Positions 26,410-33,954 of a DNA stretch of 64,000 nt are shown here, piece by piece. Every line of letters starts with the position of its first letter. The first letter of the stretch is position 1. Under the pieces are notes generated by a model. It was not told the origin of the DNA and did no database searches. It saw only the letters and a program-made list of their open reading frames with translations. The translations under genes were made by a program, and so were the position numbers. The stretch comes from Aquamicrobium sp. (GTDB lineage: Bacteria > Pseudomonadota > Alphaproteobacteria > Rhizobiales > Rhizobiaceae): positions 496,001 to 560,000 of the forward strand of contig NZ_JAMLIE010000001.1 of assembly GCF_023954335.1 (NCBI RefSeq). The letters are read 5' to 3'.

Positions 26410-27174
26410 ATGGAAGAGCGCCCCAACCTCCTGAAATCCTCGCTCGCGGACGGCAGGCCGAGCATCGGGCTGTGGTGCTCGCTCGCCTCGGCGCTCACCA
26501 CCGAGGTCGTCGCCGGCTCGGGCGCGGGCTGGCTGCTGGTGGACGGCGAGCACAGCCCGAACGATTTGCGCAGCGTGGTCGCCCAGCTTCAGGTTCTCGG
26601 CGGCTTCCCCTGCGAGGGCGTGGTGCGGCTGCCCTCCGACGATCCCGTCGCGATCAAGCGCTACATGGACGCGGGCGCGCGCAGCCTGATGATCCCGAAC
26701 GTGCGCGATGCGGCGCAGGCGAGGCGCGTCGTCGAGGCGATGACCTACGCGCCCGGCGGTTTTCGCGGCTTCTCGGTCGGCCATCGGGCCAACCAGTTCG
26801 GCCGCATCGCCGGCTACCACGCCAATGCCCGCCGCAACCAGTTGCTGGCGGTGCAAATCGAGTGCGCCATCGGCGTCGCCAACGCCGCCGAGATCGCGGC
26901 TGTCGAGGGGGTCGATGTCCTCTTCGTCGGACCGGGCGACCTCTCCACCAATCTGGGCTTCATGGGCAATCCGGGCGCGCCGGAGGTGCAGGCGGCGATC
27001 GCTACGGTCGGGCGCGCCGCAGCCGCTGCGGGCAAGGCCGGTGGCATCCTCGCGCCGGTCAAGGCGGATGCCGACCGCTATCTCGGCGACGGCTTCACCA
27101 TGGTCGCGGTCGGCTCCGATCTCGGCCTTCTCGCCAGAGCCTCCGACGCCCTCGTCGCTTCCTTCTCCCGGTAG
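26410..27174 (+). CDS. HpcH/HpaI family aldolase
   Basis: 254-aa class II aldolase. Catalytic and metal residues expected for the family are in place: His48 (DGEHSPND), Arg73 (VRLP), Glu151 (QIECAIG) and Asp177 (VGPGDLST). These enzymes cleave 4-hydroxy-2-oxo acids to pyruvate and an aldehyde. AAGAAGG precedes the ATG at 26410. First gene of a two-gene unit with an FAD oxidoreductase. Pyruvate from this step would feed the TPP dehydrogenase coded at 32000 or central metabolism. Confidence 0.88.
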   Translation: MEERPNLLKSSLADGRPSIGLWCSLASALTTEVVAGSGAGWLLVDGEHSPNDLRSVVAQLQVLGGFPCEGVVRLPSDDPVAIKRYMDAGARSLMIPNVRDAAQARRVVEAMTYAPGGFRGFSVGHRANQFGRIAGYHANARRNQLLAVQIECAIGVANAAEIAAVEGVDVLFVGPGDLSTNLGFMGNPGAPEVQAAIATVGRAAAAAGKAGGILAPVKADADRYLGDGFTMVAVGSDLGLLARASDALVASFSR

Positions 27175-27189
27175 ATCGCGGACAAATCC

Positions 27190-28407
27190 ATGGCCATTCC
27201 TCCCTACAAGTCGCCCGCGCGCAACGCCTACGACATCGTCATCGTCGGTGGCGCCGTCATCGGCTCGTCCACCGCCTACTGGCTGAGCCAGGCGGCGGGC
27301 GCGGGGCTCTCCATCCTCGTCGTCGAGCGCGACTCGAGCTACGAGTTCTCCTCGACCGCGCTGTCGACCAGCGCCATCCGCCAGCAATATTCCAACCCGA
27401 TCAACGTGCTGATCAGCCAGTTCGGCGTCGAGTTCATCCGCGGCTTCCGCGAGCGGATGGCGCCGTTCTATCCCGACGAGCCGTCGCCCGATCTCGGCTT
27501 CAGGGAGCATGGCTACCTGTTCTGCATCCCGCCGGAAGGCGTCGAGGCGGCGCTGGCGCGCGTCGACATGCAGCGCAGCCTCGGCGCGCATACCGTCTTC
27601 CTGTCGCCCGGCGAGATCAAGGAGCGCTTTCCCTGGGTCAATGTCGACGATCTCGGCGGCGGCTCGTGGGGCGCTGAGGCGGAAGGCTGGTTCGACTCGA
27701 TGGGGCTGCTCAACGGCTTCCGCCGCGCGGCGCGCGCCGGCGGCGTCCATTATATCGACAACGCCGTCACCGGGCTCGACGTCGAGGGCGGCAGGGTCGT
27801 CGCGGCGACGCTCTCCACCGGCGAGCGGATCGCCTGCGGCACGCTCGTCAACGCCGCCGGGCCGCGCGCGCGGCTGGTGGCGCGGATGGCCGGCCTCGAC
27901 ATCCCGGTCGAGCCGCGCAAGCGCTACAGCTTCGTCTTCGCCAGCGCGACGCCGATCCCCGGCCGGATGCCCAACGTCATCGACAAGACCGGCACCTTCG
28001 TCAGGCCGGAAGGCGAGCTGTTCCTCACCGGCAACACGCCGCTCGACGACGGCCCCGCCGACTACGACGACTTCAATATGTGCCACGAGGAGTTCGAGGA
28101 GCGCATCTGGCCGGCGCTGTGGCACAGGATCCCCGCCTTCGACTCGCTGCGGGTCATGCAGCGCTGGACCGGGCATTTCGAATACAACAGCCTCGACCAC
28201 AACGGCATCGTCGGCTTCCACCCGCAAGTGCGCAACTTCATGTTCGCCAACGGCTTTTCCGGCCATGGCCTGCAGCAGTCGCCCGCCGCCGGCCGCGCCG
28301 TCAGCGAGCTGATCCTTTACGGCGCGTTCTGCACCCTCGACCTGTCGCCCTTCGGCTATGCGCGCATTGCCGCAAACGAGCCGTTCCTGGAAGAAGCCGT
28401 GATCTGA
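27190..28407 (+). CDS. FAD-dependent oxidoreductase (DAO family)
   Basis: 405-aa DAO-family flavoprotein: GGAVIGSSTAYWL cofactor motif at about 20-32, Glu of VVERD, and a C-terminal GFSGHGLQQSPAAGRAVSEL that closes the FAD site. It looks closest to the FOXRED1/sarcosine-oxidase-like branch (STSAIRQQYSNPINVLIS). It probably oxidises a secondary or primary amine or a hydroxy acid. 15 bp after the aldolase and likely co-transcribed with it. Confidence 0.85.
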   Translation: MAIPPYKSPARNAYDIVIVGGAVIGSSTAYWLSQAAGAGLSILVVERDSSYEFSSTALSTSAIRQQYSNPINVLISQFGVEFIRGFRERMAPFYPDEPSPDLGFREHGYLFCIPPEGVEAALARVDMQRSLGAHTVFLSPGEIKERFPWVNVDDLGGGSWGAEAEGWFDSMGLLNGFRRAARAGGVHYIDNAVTGLDVEGGRVVAATLSTGERIACGTLVNAAGPRARLVARMAGLDIPVEPRKRYSFVFASATPIPGRMPNVIDKTGTFVRPEGELFLTGNTPLDDGPADYDDFNMCHEEFEERIWPALWHRIPAFDSLRVMQRWTGHFEYNSLDHNGIVGFHPQVRNFMFANGFSGHGLQQSPAAGRAVSELILYGAFCTLDLSPFGYARIAANEPFLEEAVI

Positions 28408-28410
28408 AAT

Positions 28411-28446
28411 CCCTTCCCCGGCGGCGCGGCGCGCGCCGGGGAAGGG
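28411..28446. terminator. Bidirectional hairpin between convergent genes
   Basis: Perfect 13-bp stem CCCTTCCCCGGCG/CGCCGGGGAAGGG with a 10-nt GC loop, 4 bp after the FAD oxidoreductase stop and 13 bp before the convergent SDR stop. It has no T-run on either side, but its position and strength indicate a shared transcription end. Confidence 0.65.
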
Positions 28447-28459
28447 CGTCCCGGGAGGG

Positions 28460-29224
28460 TCAGGTCGGGAAGCCGTTGGCCAGCCAGCCGCCGTCGATGC
28501 GCAGATGGGTGCCGGTGGTCATCGAGGCGTCGTCGCTGATCAGGAAGCTGCACGCGCGCGCCACCTCGTCCGGCTCGGCCAGCCGGCCGAGCGGCGTGCG
28601 CCGGCGCACGGCCTCCAGCTTGTAGATGCCGCGGTCGATCAGGTCCTGCACCATCGGCGTGCGGGTGCCGGTCGGCACCACGCTGTTGACGCGGATGCCG
28701 AGCGGGCCCCACTCGACGGCGAGCGAATTGGTCAGCGCGATCACCGCGCCCTTGGAGGCGCAGTAGGCGGTGCGGGCGAGCGCACCCTGGAAGCCGTAGA
28801 CCGACGAGATGTTGACGATCGAGCCACCCCCGGCCTTGGCCATGTGGGCGGCGACGGCCTTGCTGACGATCCACGTTCCCATCAAATTGACGTCGACCAC
28901 CTTGCGGAAGGTGTCGATCGAGGCCTCGAGCGCCGGCTCGACGGCGACGACGCCGGCCGAATTGAGCAGCGCGTCGATGCCGCCGAAGCGGGCCGCCATG
29001 TCCTCGACCGCCTCGCGCACCGCCGCCTCGTCGGTCACGGAAAGGGTGCGCGCGACCACCTCGGTCGTTGCGCCGAGCTCGCGCGCCCGCTCGTCGAGCA
29101 GGTCGCCGGCGATGTCGATCAGGTAAAGGCGCGCGCCCTCCTCGGCGAGCCGCTGCGCCGTCGCGAAGCCGATGCCGTTGGCCGCGCCGGTGATCAGTAT
29201 GCGTTTTCCATCATGCCTTGCCAT
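28460..29224 (-). CDS. SDR family oxidoreductase (FabG-like)
   Basis: 254-aa classical SDR: GAANGIG (13-19), Ser in NISSVYGF, YCASKGAV, and the C-terminal IDGGWLANG. Asp at LIDIAG suggests NAD(H). It is a close paralogue of the SDR at 35386-36153: both have VEPA[LF]E, TPLGRLAEP[DE]EVA and GGWLANG. GGAGG sits 6 nt before the ATG at 29224, which decides that start over 29230. Second gene of a two-SDR unit led by 29261-30013. Confidence 0.84.
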   Translation of the reverse strand: MARHDGKRILITGAANGIGFATAQRLAEEGARLYLIDIAGDLLDERARELGATTEVVARTLSVTDEAAVREAVEDMAARFGGIDALLNSAGVVAVEPALEASIDTFRKVVDVNLMGTWIVSKAVAAHMAKAGGGSIVNISSVYGFQGALARTAYCASKGAVIALTNSLAVEWGPLGIRVNSVVPTGTRTPMVQDLIDRGIYKLEAVRRRTPLGRLAEPDEVARACSFLISDDASMTTGTHLRIDGGWLANGFPT

Positions 29225-29260
29225 GACCATCCTCCATCTCGTGCCGCAATCGGGTGTCTC

Positions 29261-30013
29261 TCAGCCAGCGGGCGCGCGCTGGTGCATCTTGGTGCCGCCG
29301 ACCACCTGATGCGTCGGCACCACCTCGATCTGCGCCACGCAGACATGCGGCGGCGTCGACAGCACGTAGCGGATCGCCTCGGCGATGTCCTCGGGGCGCA
29401 GGCACTCGTAGGGGTCGTAGAGCAGCTCGTTGGCGCGGGCGTGGTCGCCGTCGAACATCTCGGCATGCATGCCGGTGCGGACGCGGCCGGGGCGGATCTC
29501 CGTCACCCGCACATCGGTGCCGAACAGCTCCATCCGCAGGTTGGAGCTCATGTTGTGGATCGCCGCCTTGGACGCCGAGTACATCGGCTGGCCGGCGGAA
29601 GGGTAGGGCCCGGCGAGTGAGCCGACATTGACGACATGGCCGCGATTGCGCGCCACCATGCCGGGCACGACCGCCGACAGGCAGTTGTGGACGCCGACCA
29701 CGTTGACGTCGACGATGTGCCGGGCCGAGGCGTGCGGCACGCTGTAGAGCGTGCCGGTGACGCCGAGCACGCCGGCGGCGTTGACGAGGATGTCGATCTG
29801 GCGCTCCGAGAAGGCCTGTCTCAGCCCTTCCGCGTCGGTCACGTCCATGAAGACGGTCTCGACGTTCGCGGTGCCGTCGAGCAGGGCGAGCTTCTCGCGG
29901 TCGTTGGACAGCGCGACCGTGTGCACCCCGGTGCCGGCGAGCATCCGCACCAGCGCGGAGCCGATGCCGCCGCTTCCCCCCGTGACAAGCGCAGTCGTAC
30001 CCTTTGCCAACAT
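29261..30013 (-). CDS. SDR family oxidoreductase (YdfG / serine 3-dehydrogenase type)
   Basis: 250-aa SDR: GGSGGIG (12-18), NAAG near 79, Ser in NVGSLAG and YSASKAA. The C-terminus LRPEDIAEAIRYVLSTPPHV matches the YdfG/L-allo-threonine dehydrogenase group, so a beta-hydroxy acid is the expected substrate. Start 30013 is chosen for GGAG 8 nt upstream; 30031 has none. Paralogue of 23930-24646. Operator site 3 is 41 bp upstream. Confidence 0.83.
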   Translation of the reverse strand: MLAKGTTALVTGGSGGIGSALVRMLAGTGVHTVALSNDREKLALLDGTANVETVFMDVTDAEGLRQAFSERQIDILVNAAGVLGVTGTLYSVPHASARHIVDVNVVGVHNCLSAVVPGMVARNRGHVVNVGSLAGPYPSAGQPMYSASKAAIHNMSSNLRMELFGTDVRVTEIRPGRVRTGMHAEMFDGDHARANELLYDPYECLRPEDIAEAIRYVLSTPPHVCVAQIEVVPTHQVVGGTKMHQRAPAG

Positions 30014-30054
30014 CGCAGCATCTCCGGACATGAGGACATGATGCTCAAAGTTAT

Positions 30055-30072
30055 TTGTTATATCATATGAAC
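30055..30072. promoter_or_regulatory. GntR-type operator site 3 (upstream of the SDR pair)
   Basis: Plus strand TTGTTATATCATATGAAC. It lies 41 bp upstream of the SDR start at 30013 on the minus strand and after the gntR terminator, so it belongs to the SDR-SDR promoter. Confidence 0.6.
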
Positions 30073-30127
30073 GTCAAGCTGAATCTGCCACTTCGGTAGG
30101 GGCCGTTCCCATGGCGGGCCGGGCACG

Positions 30128-30150
30128 AAAAAGCCCGCCGGCGGCGGGCT
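30128..30150 (-). terminator. Rho-independent terminator of the gntR gene
   Basis: Minus-strand read: AGCCCGCC-GCC-GGCGGGCT followed by TTTT, a textbook intrinsic terminator 29 bp after the gntR stop. It separates gntR from the promoter of the downstream SDR pair. Confidence 0.85.
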
Positions 30151-30179
30151 CGATTCGCGGGTTGCGCCCGACCGAACGC

Positions 30180-30866
30180 CTAGGCGGGTTCCTGCGCCAC
30201 GGCGGCGTGGAAGGCCTGCGAGGCGAACTCGATGTCGCGGGAGATCGCCTGCGCCAGCGCCTCGGCGTCGCCCTTCTCGATGTTGTGGATGATCGCGGCG
30301 TGGTTCATGACGCCGCGGTCGGTCTCCGCGAACTTCGGATAGATGATGTTGAGGTAGGACCCGGTCCGCAGCCAGCAGCTCTCGATCGTCTTGACGAGGA
30401 ACGGCATGTTGGAGGCGTGGTAGATCTTGAAGTGGAACGCCCAGTTCATCTCGATCAGGAGCTTGAAATTCGAGTCCCGGTCCGCCTTGACCAGCCTCTC
30501 GTTCAGGCTCTTGATCTCGGCGACGTCCTTCTTCGTCAGGTTCGGCAGCGCCTCGCGCGCCGCCAGGCTTTCCAGCGACATACGGATCTTGGTCAGCTCG
30601 GTGATCGCCTCCCCGTCGAGCTTGGGGATGTAGATCGAGCCGTTGCCGCCGAGTTCGAGGATGCCCTCGGCGACGAGGTTGAACAGCGCCTCGCGCGCCG
30701 GCGTCAGGCTGACGCCGAGCGAGGCCGCCACCGCGCGCAGGGTCAGCTTCTCGCCGGGCTTGAACAGCCCGGCCATGATGGCGTGGCGCAGTTGCTCGCG
30801 CACCCGCACGCCGAGCGTCTCCGTCTTCACGACGGGCGAAAAAGTGGCAAGCGCTCCAGCCATCAT
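30180..30866 (-). CDS. GntR-family transcriptional regulator with FCD domain
   Basis: 228-aa FadR/FCD-type regulator. The winged HTH covers about residues 15-75 (VREQLRHAIMAGLFKPGEKL, then LTPAREALFNLVAEGIL), followed by an all-helical FCD effector domain with His residues placed as metal ligands (MNWAFHFKIYH, MNHAAIIHNI). FCD regulators bind short AT-rich palindromes such as TTGT-ACAA types, which fits the six TTGTTATA-like sites in 16.1-35.4 kb. It has its own promoter beside site 4 and its own terminator. The start 30866 (ATG) is preferred over GTG 30875; ribosome site weak. Probable local regulator of the pathway. Confidence 0.85.
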   Translation of the reverse strand: MMAGALATFSPVVKTETLGVRVREQLRHAIMAGLFKPGEKLTLRAVAASLGVSLTPAREALFNLVAEGILELGGNGSIYIPKLDGEAITELTKIRMSLESLAAREALPNLTKKDVAEIKSLNERLVKADRDSNFKLLIEMNWAFHFKIYHASNMPFLVKTIESCWLRTGSYLNIIYPKFAETDRGVMNHAAIIHNIEKGDAEALAQAISRDIEFASQAFHAAVAQEPA

Positions 30867-30981
30867 CCGGCCCACGACATGGTTTGCGAATCAGGACCGC
30901 TACTATGGCCGATCCGGAGAGAATATGAAATTTGCATGAGATCCTTGGCCGATGCGGAAAGGCGTTGCGAAACCGGGTTGG

Positions 30982-30999
30982 GATTTATAACATATTACA
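30982..30999. promoter_or_regulatory. GntR-type operator site 4 (gntR / racemase divergent promoter)
   Basis: Plus strand GATTTATAACATATTACA. It lies between the divergent gntR (start 30866) and racemase (start 31034) genes. A bound GntR protein could regulate its own gene and the racemase together. Confidence 0.6.
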
Positions 31000-31033
31000 A
31001 GCTGCCGCAACCTCGATGCCGGAGTGCACGCTC

Positions 31034-31822
31034 GTGAAAATCTGCTGGATTCATCCTACCACACGCGACGATGCGCTAGAACCGCTGTGGTCGAGGCTCG
31101 ACGAGACGATACGCCCGATCCTGCGCAAGGACACGCAACTGGAGCAGCGCTTTCTCGCCCGGAGCGGAAACTTCGTCCGCTCGCTCTATGCCGAGCACCT
31201 GAACTCCGTCCACCTCGTCGACGCGGCGCTTCAGGCCGAGAAGGACGGGTTCGACGCCGTGTTCATCGGCTGCTGGAACGATCCGCTGATGGAGGCACGC
31301 GAGGTCCTCGCGATTCCCGTCGGCTCGGTCAGCGAGCAGACGATGCTCGCCGCCATGGCGATGGGCAGGCGCTTCGCGGTGGTGACGGTCTCGGAAAAGA
31401 CCACAGTGGCCATCGAGAACGACATCCACGCCTACGGCTTCCGCGACAGGGCGATTGTCCGTCCCGTGCGCGCCATCGAGCCGCAATCCGACGGCAAGCT
31501 CCTGCTCGGCGCCGTCGACGATCCCCACAGGGAGTTCATCCCCCGCTTCGAGGCCGTGGCGCGCGACTGCATCCGCGACGGTGCCGACACGATCCTCGTC
31601 GGCTGCGGCTATTACGGGCCGCTGCTGCGCGCCGCCGGCTACACCGGGATTCCCGGCACCGGCGTCCCGGTGGTCGACGCCACCGCCGTCGGCCTCAAAT
31701 ATCTCGAGATGATGGCCGATCTGTCGCTGTCCATGGGGCTGGTGAAGAGCAGCCGCCTTCAGTTCCGCGCCCCGCCGGCCGAGGCCATCGCCCGCGCGCG
31801 CGCCAGTCTCGCCGGGGCCTGA
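31034..31822 (+). CDS. Aspartate/glutamate/hydantoin racemase family protein
   Basis: 262-aa cofactor-independent racemase fold. The two catalytic cysteines are Cys80 (FIGCWNDP) and Cys191 (LVGCGYYG), in contexts typical of the hydantoin racemase/allantoin racemase branch. The start is taken as GTG 31034 with GGAG 9 nt upstream, giving MKICWIHPTT as in family N-termini; ATG 31016 is an alternative. Works probably on the same compound family as the hydantoinase-type pair at 18350-22062 or directly on an amino acid. Operator site 4 lies 35 bp upstream. Confidence 0.82.
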   Translation: MKICWIHPTTRDDALEPLWSRLDETIRPILRKDTQLEQRFLARSGNFVRSLYAEHLNSVHLVDAALQAEKDGFDAVFIGCWNDPLMEAREVLAIPVGSVSEQTMLAAMAMGRRFAVVTVSEKTTVAIENDIHAYGFRDRAIVRPVRAIEPQSDGKLLLGAVDDPHREFIPRFEAVARDCIRDGADTILVGCGYYGPLLRAAGYTGIPGTGVPVVDATAVGLKYLEMMADLSLSMGLVKSSRLQFRAPPAEAIARARASLAGA

Positions 31823-31967
31823 GCGGCGCTTCCCGTCTCCCCTTGCCCGATGTCCCCCGGCCGCGCGCCATAGCCAGCGGCCGGGCCGGCGGCGGGCGTC
31901 CGCAGGGCTGGAACCGGCAGGCACGGACGGAAGTTCACCCTTGCTATCGTCAAATGTAATGTGATAC

Positions 31968-31985
31968 TTGTTATAACATAAGAGC
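31968..31985. promoter_or_regulatory. GntR-type operator site 5 (upstream of the TPP dehydrogenase)
   Basis: Plus strand TTGTTATAACATAAGAGC, with the perfect palindrome TGTTA/TAACA at 31969-31978. A possible promoter precedes it (TTGCTA at 31941-31946, GATACT at 31963-31968), so the site would overlap the -10 region and transcript start. It lies 14 bp before the E1 alpha ATG. The rest of the 177-bp gap shows no further feature. Confidence 0.65.
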
Positions 31986-31999
31986 GCAGGATACCCGCC

Positions 32000-32971
32000 A
32001 TGAAGAACTCTCCTTCCATCGACGAGCAGATCGAGATGTATCGGCGCATGATCGTCGTGCGTCGTCTCGAGGAAGGGCTGGGCGCGCTGCACAAGGAAGG
32101 CAAGACGAGGGGGCCGATCCACCGCTGCGACGGCCAGGAGGCCGTGGGCGTCGCCGCCACCGCGATGCTGCGCGAGACCGATCTGGTGACGAGCACGCAT
32201 CGCGGCCACGCCCACTATATCGGCAAGGGCCTCGACGTTTACCCGGTGATCGCCGAGATCTTCGGCCGCGACACCGGCTATTGCGGCGGCCGGGCCGGCC
32301 ACATGCTGATCGCCGATGCTTCCAAGGGCATGATCGGCGGCAACGCCATCGTCGGCGCCGGCATCCCCGCCGCCACCGGCATGGCGCTGTCCAACCAGAT
32401 CCTCGGCAACGACAACGTCGCCATGTGCATCTTCGGCGACGGCGCGTCGCAGACCGGCATCTGCCACGAGGCGATGAACATGGCCGGGCTGTGGAAGCTG
32501 CCCGTCGTCTTCGTGCTCGAACACAACAAATTCGGCCTGACCGTTCCCACCGCCGTCCAGTCGCCGGTCGACGACATCAGCATCCGCGCCGCCGGCTACG
32601 GCATGCCCTCCGTCATCGTCGACGGCAACGACCCGGTCGCGGTCTACCGCGCCGTCGCTGGCATGGTCGAGCGCGCGCGCCGCGGCGAGGGGCCCGGCAT
32701 GGTCGAGGCCAAGACCTATCGCTGGGAAGGCTTCTCCACCTCCGACATGGGCGGCTACCAGACGCCGGAGGAGATCGCCGCATGGAAGGAGCGCGACCCG
32801 ATCCGCATCGCATTCGCGGCGCTGAAGGGCGAGGTCGGCGAGGCGCGCCTCACCCGGATCGACGAGGAGGCGAGCGAGGAGGTGCGCGCCGCCTTCGAGC
32901 GGGCGCTTTCCGATCCCTTCCCCGCCTACGACTACCATTCGGCCAGCGCGGCCTATTCCGAGGTGAACTGA
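32000..32971 (+). CDS. TPP-dependent 2-oxo acid/acetoin dehydrogenase E1 component, alpha subunit
   Basis: 323-aa E1 alpha of the AcoA/PdhA type. The thiamine diphosphate motif runs from GDGASQTG (about residues 148-155) to EHNKFG, with HRGHAHYIGKG near 73 and the usual GGRAGHM segment near 95. It forms the alpha2beta2 E1 with the next gene and decarboxylates a 2-oxo acid or cleaves acetoin, handing the acyl group to E2. The AcoA-like length and AcoC-like E2 point to acetoin or a related short compound, though the context suggests a different natural substrate. AGGA is upstream of the ATG. Confidence 0.88.
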   Translation: MKNSPSIDEQIEMYRRMIVVRRLEEGLGALHKEGKTRGPIHRCDGQEAVGVAATAMLRETDLVTSTHRGHAHYIGKGLDVYPVIAEIFGRDTGYCGGRAGHMLIADASKGMIGGNAIVGAGIPAATGMALSNQILGNDNVAMCIFGDGASQTGICHEAMNMAGLWKLPVVFVLEHNKFGLTVPTAVQSPVDDISIRAAGYGMPSVIVDGNDPVAVYRAVAGMVERARRGEGPGMVEAKTYRWEGFSTSDMGGYQTPEEIAAWKERDPIRIAFAALKGEVGEARLTRIDEEASEEVRAAFERALSDPFPAYDYHSASAAYSEVN

Positions 32972-32972
32972 C

Positions 32973-33950
32973 ATGTCGTTGATGCGCTATGCCGAAGCCC
33001 TGAACGCCGCGCTGCGCGAGGAGATGCAGCGCGATCCGAGCGTCTTCATCTTCGGCGAGGACATCGGCCGCTACGGCGGCGTGTTCAAGGTGACGCGCGG
33101 GCTGATGGAGGAGTTCGGCGAAAGCCGGGTCCGCGACACGCCGATCTCCGAGCAGGCGCTGACCGCGATGGCGGTCACGGCCGCCATGTCGGGCACCCGG
33201 CCGATCCTTGAGATCATGTATGCCGACTTCATCCCGCTGACGCTCGACGCGCTGGTCAACCAGGCCTCGATCTACGACTATATCTGGAAGGGCCAGGTGG
33301 CGATGCCCTTCGTGCTGCGCACCCAGGGCGGCGGCGGCGCCGGGGCCGGCGCGCAGCACTCCAAGGCGCTCGACGCCATGCTCGCCCACATTCCCGGCAT
33401 CAAGGTGGTCGCGCCGGCGACGCCGGCCGACGCCAAGGGCATGCTGAAATCGGCGATCCGCGACCAGCAGCCCGTCGTCTTCCTCGAGCACAAGCTGCTC
33501 TACAACATGCGCGCCGAGGTGCCCGACGACGCGGATTTTCTCGTGCCGCTCGGCAAGGCCGCGACCGTGCGCGAGGGCGAGCACGTCTCGATCTTCGCCA
33601 CCTCGCGCATGGTGCATGAGAGCCTCAAGGCCGCCGAGGCGCTGGAGAAGGACGGCATCTCGGCCGAAGTCGTCGACCTGCGCTCGCTGCGCCCGCTCGA
33701 TGTCGGGACGATCAGGGCGTCGGTGGCGAAGACCAACCACGCCGTCGCCGTCAACGAGGGCTGGCGCTTCTGCGGCTACGCCTCGGAACTGTCGGCGACG
33801 ATCATGGAGCTGTGCTTCGACGATCTCGACGCCCCGGTGGCGCGCGTCACGCTTCCCGACATGGCGATCCCCTACAGCGAGCCGCTGGAGATGGCAGTGC
33901 TGCCGAACGCCGACAAGATCCGCGACGCGGTCCTGAAGACCGTCGCGTAA
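32973..33950 (+). CDS. TPP-dependent 2-oxo acid/acetoin dehydrogenase E1 component, beta subunit
   Basis: 325-aa E1 beta (AcoB/PdhB type). The transketolase pyrimidine-binding part has GEDIGRYGGVFKVTRGL and the Glu of DTPISEQ; the middle has the GGGGAGAGAQHS loop that closes on the E1 alpha active site; and the C-terminal transketolase_C domain has EVVDLRSLRPLD. It begins one base after the E1 alpha stop, so the two are coupled. Confidence 0.9.
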   Translation: MSLMRYAEALNAALREEMQRDPSVFIFGEDIGRYGGVFKVTRGLMEEFGESRVRDTPISEQALTAMAVTAAMSGTRPILEIMYADFIPLTLDALVNQASIYDYIWKGQVAMPFVLRTQGGGGAGAGAQHSKALDAMLAHIPGIKVVAPATPADAKGMLKSAIRDQQPVVFLEHKLLYNMRAEVPDDADFLVPLGKAATVREGEHVSIFATSRMVHESLKAAEALEKDGISAEVVDLRSLRPLDVGTIRASVAKTNHAVAVNEGWRFCGYASELSATIMELCFDDLDAPVARVTLPDMAIPYSEPLEMAVLPNADKIRDAVLKTVA

Positions 33951-33954
33951 CGGG

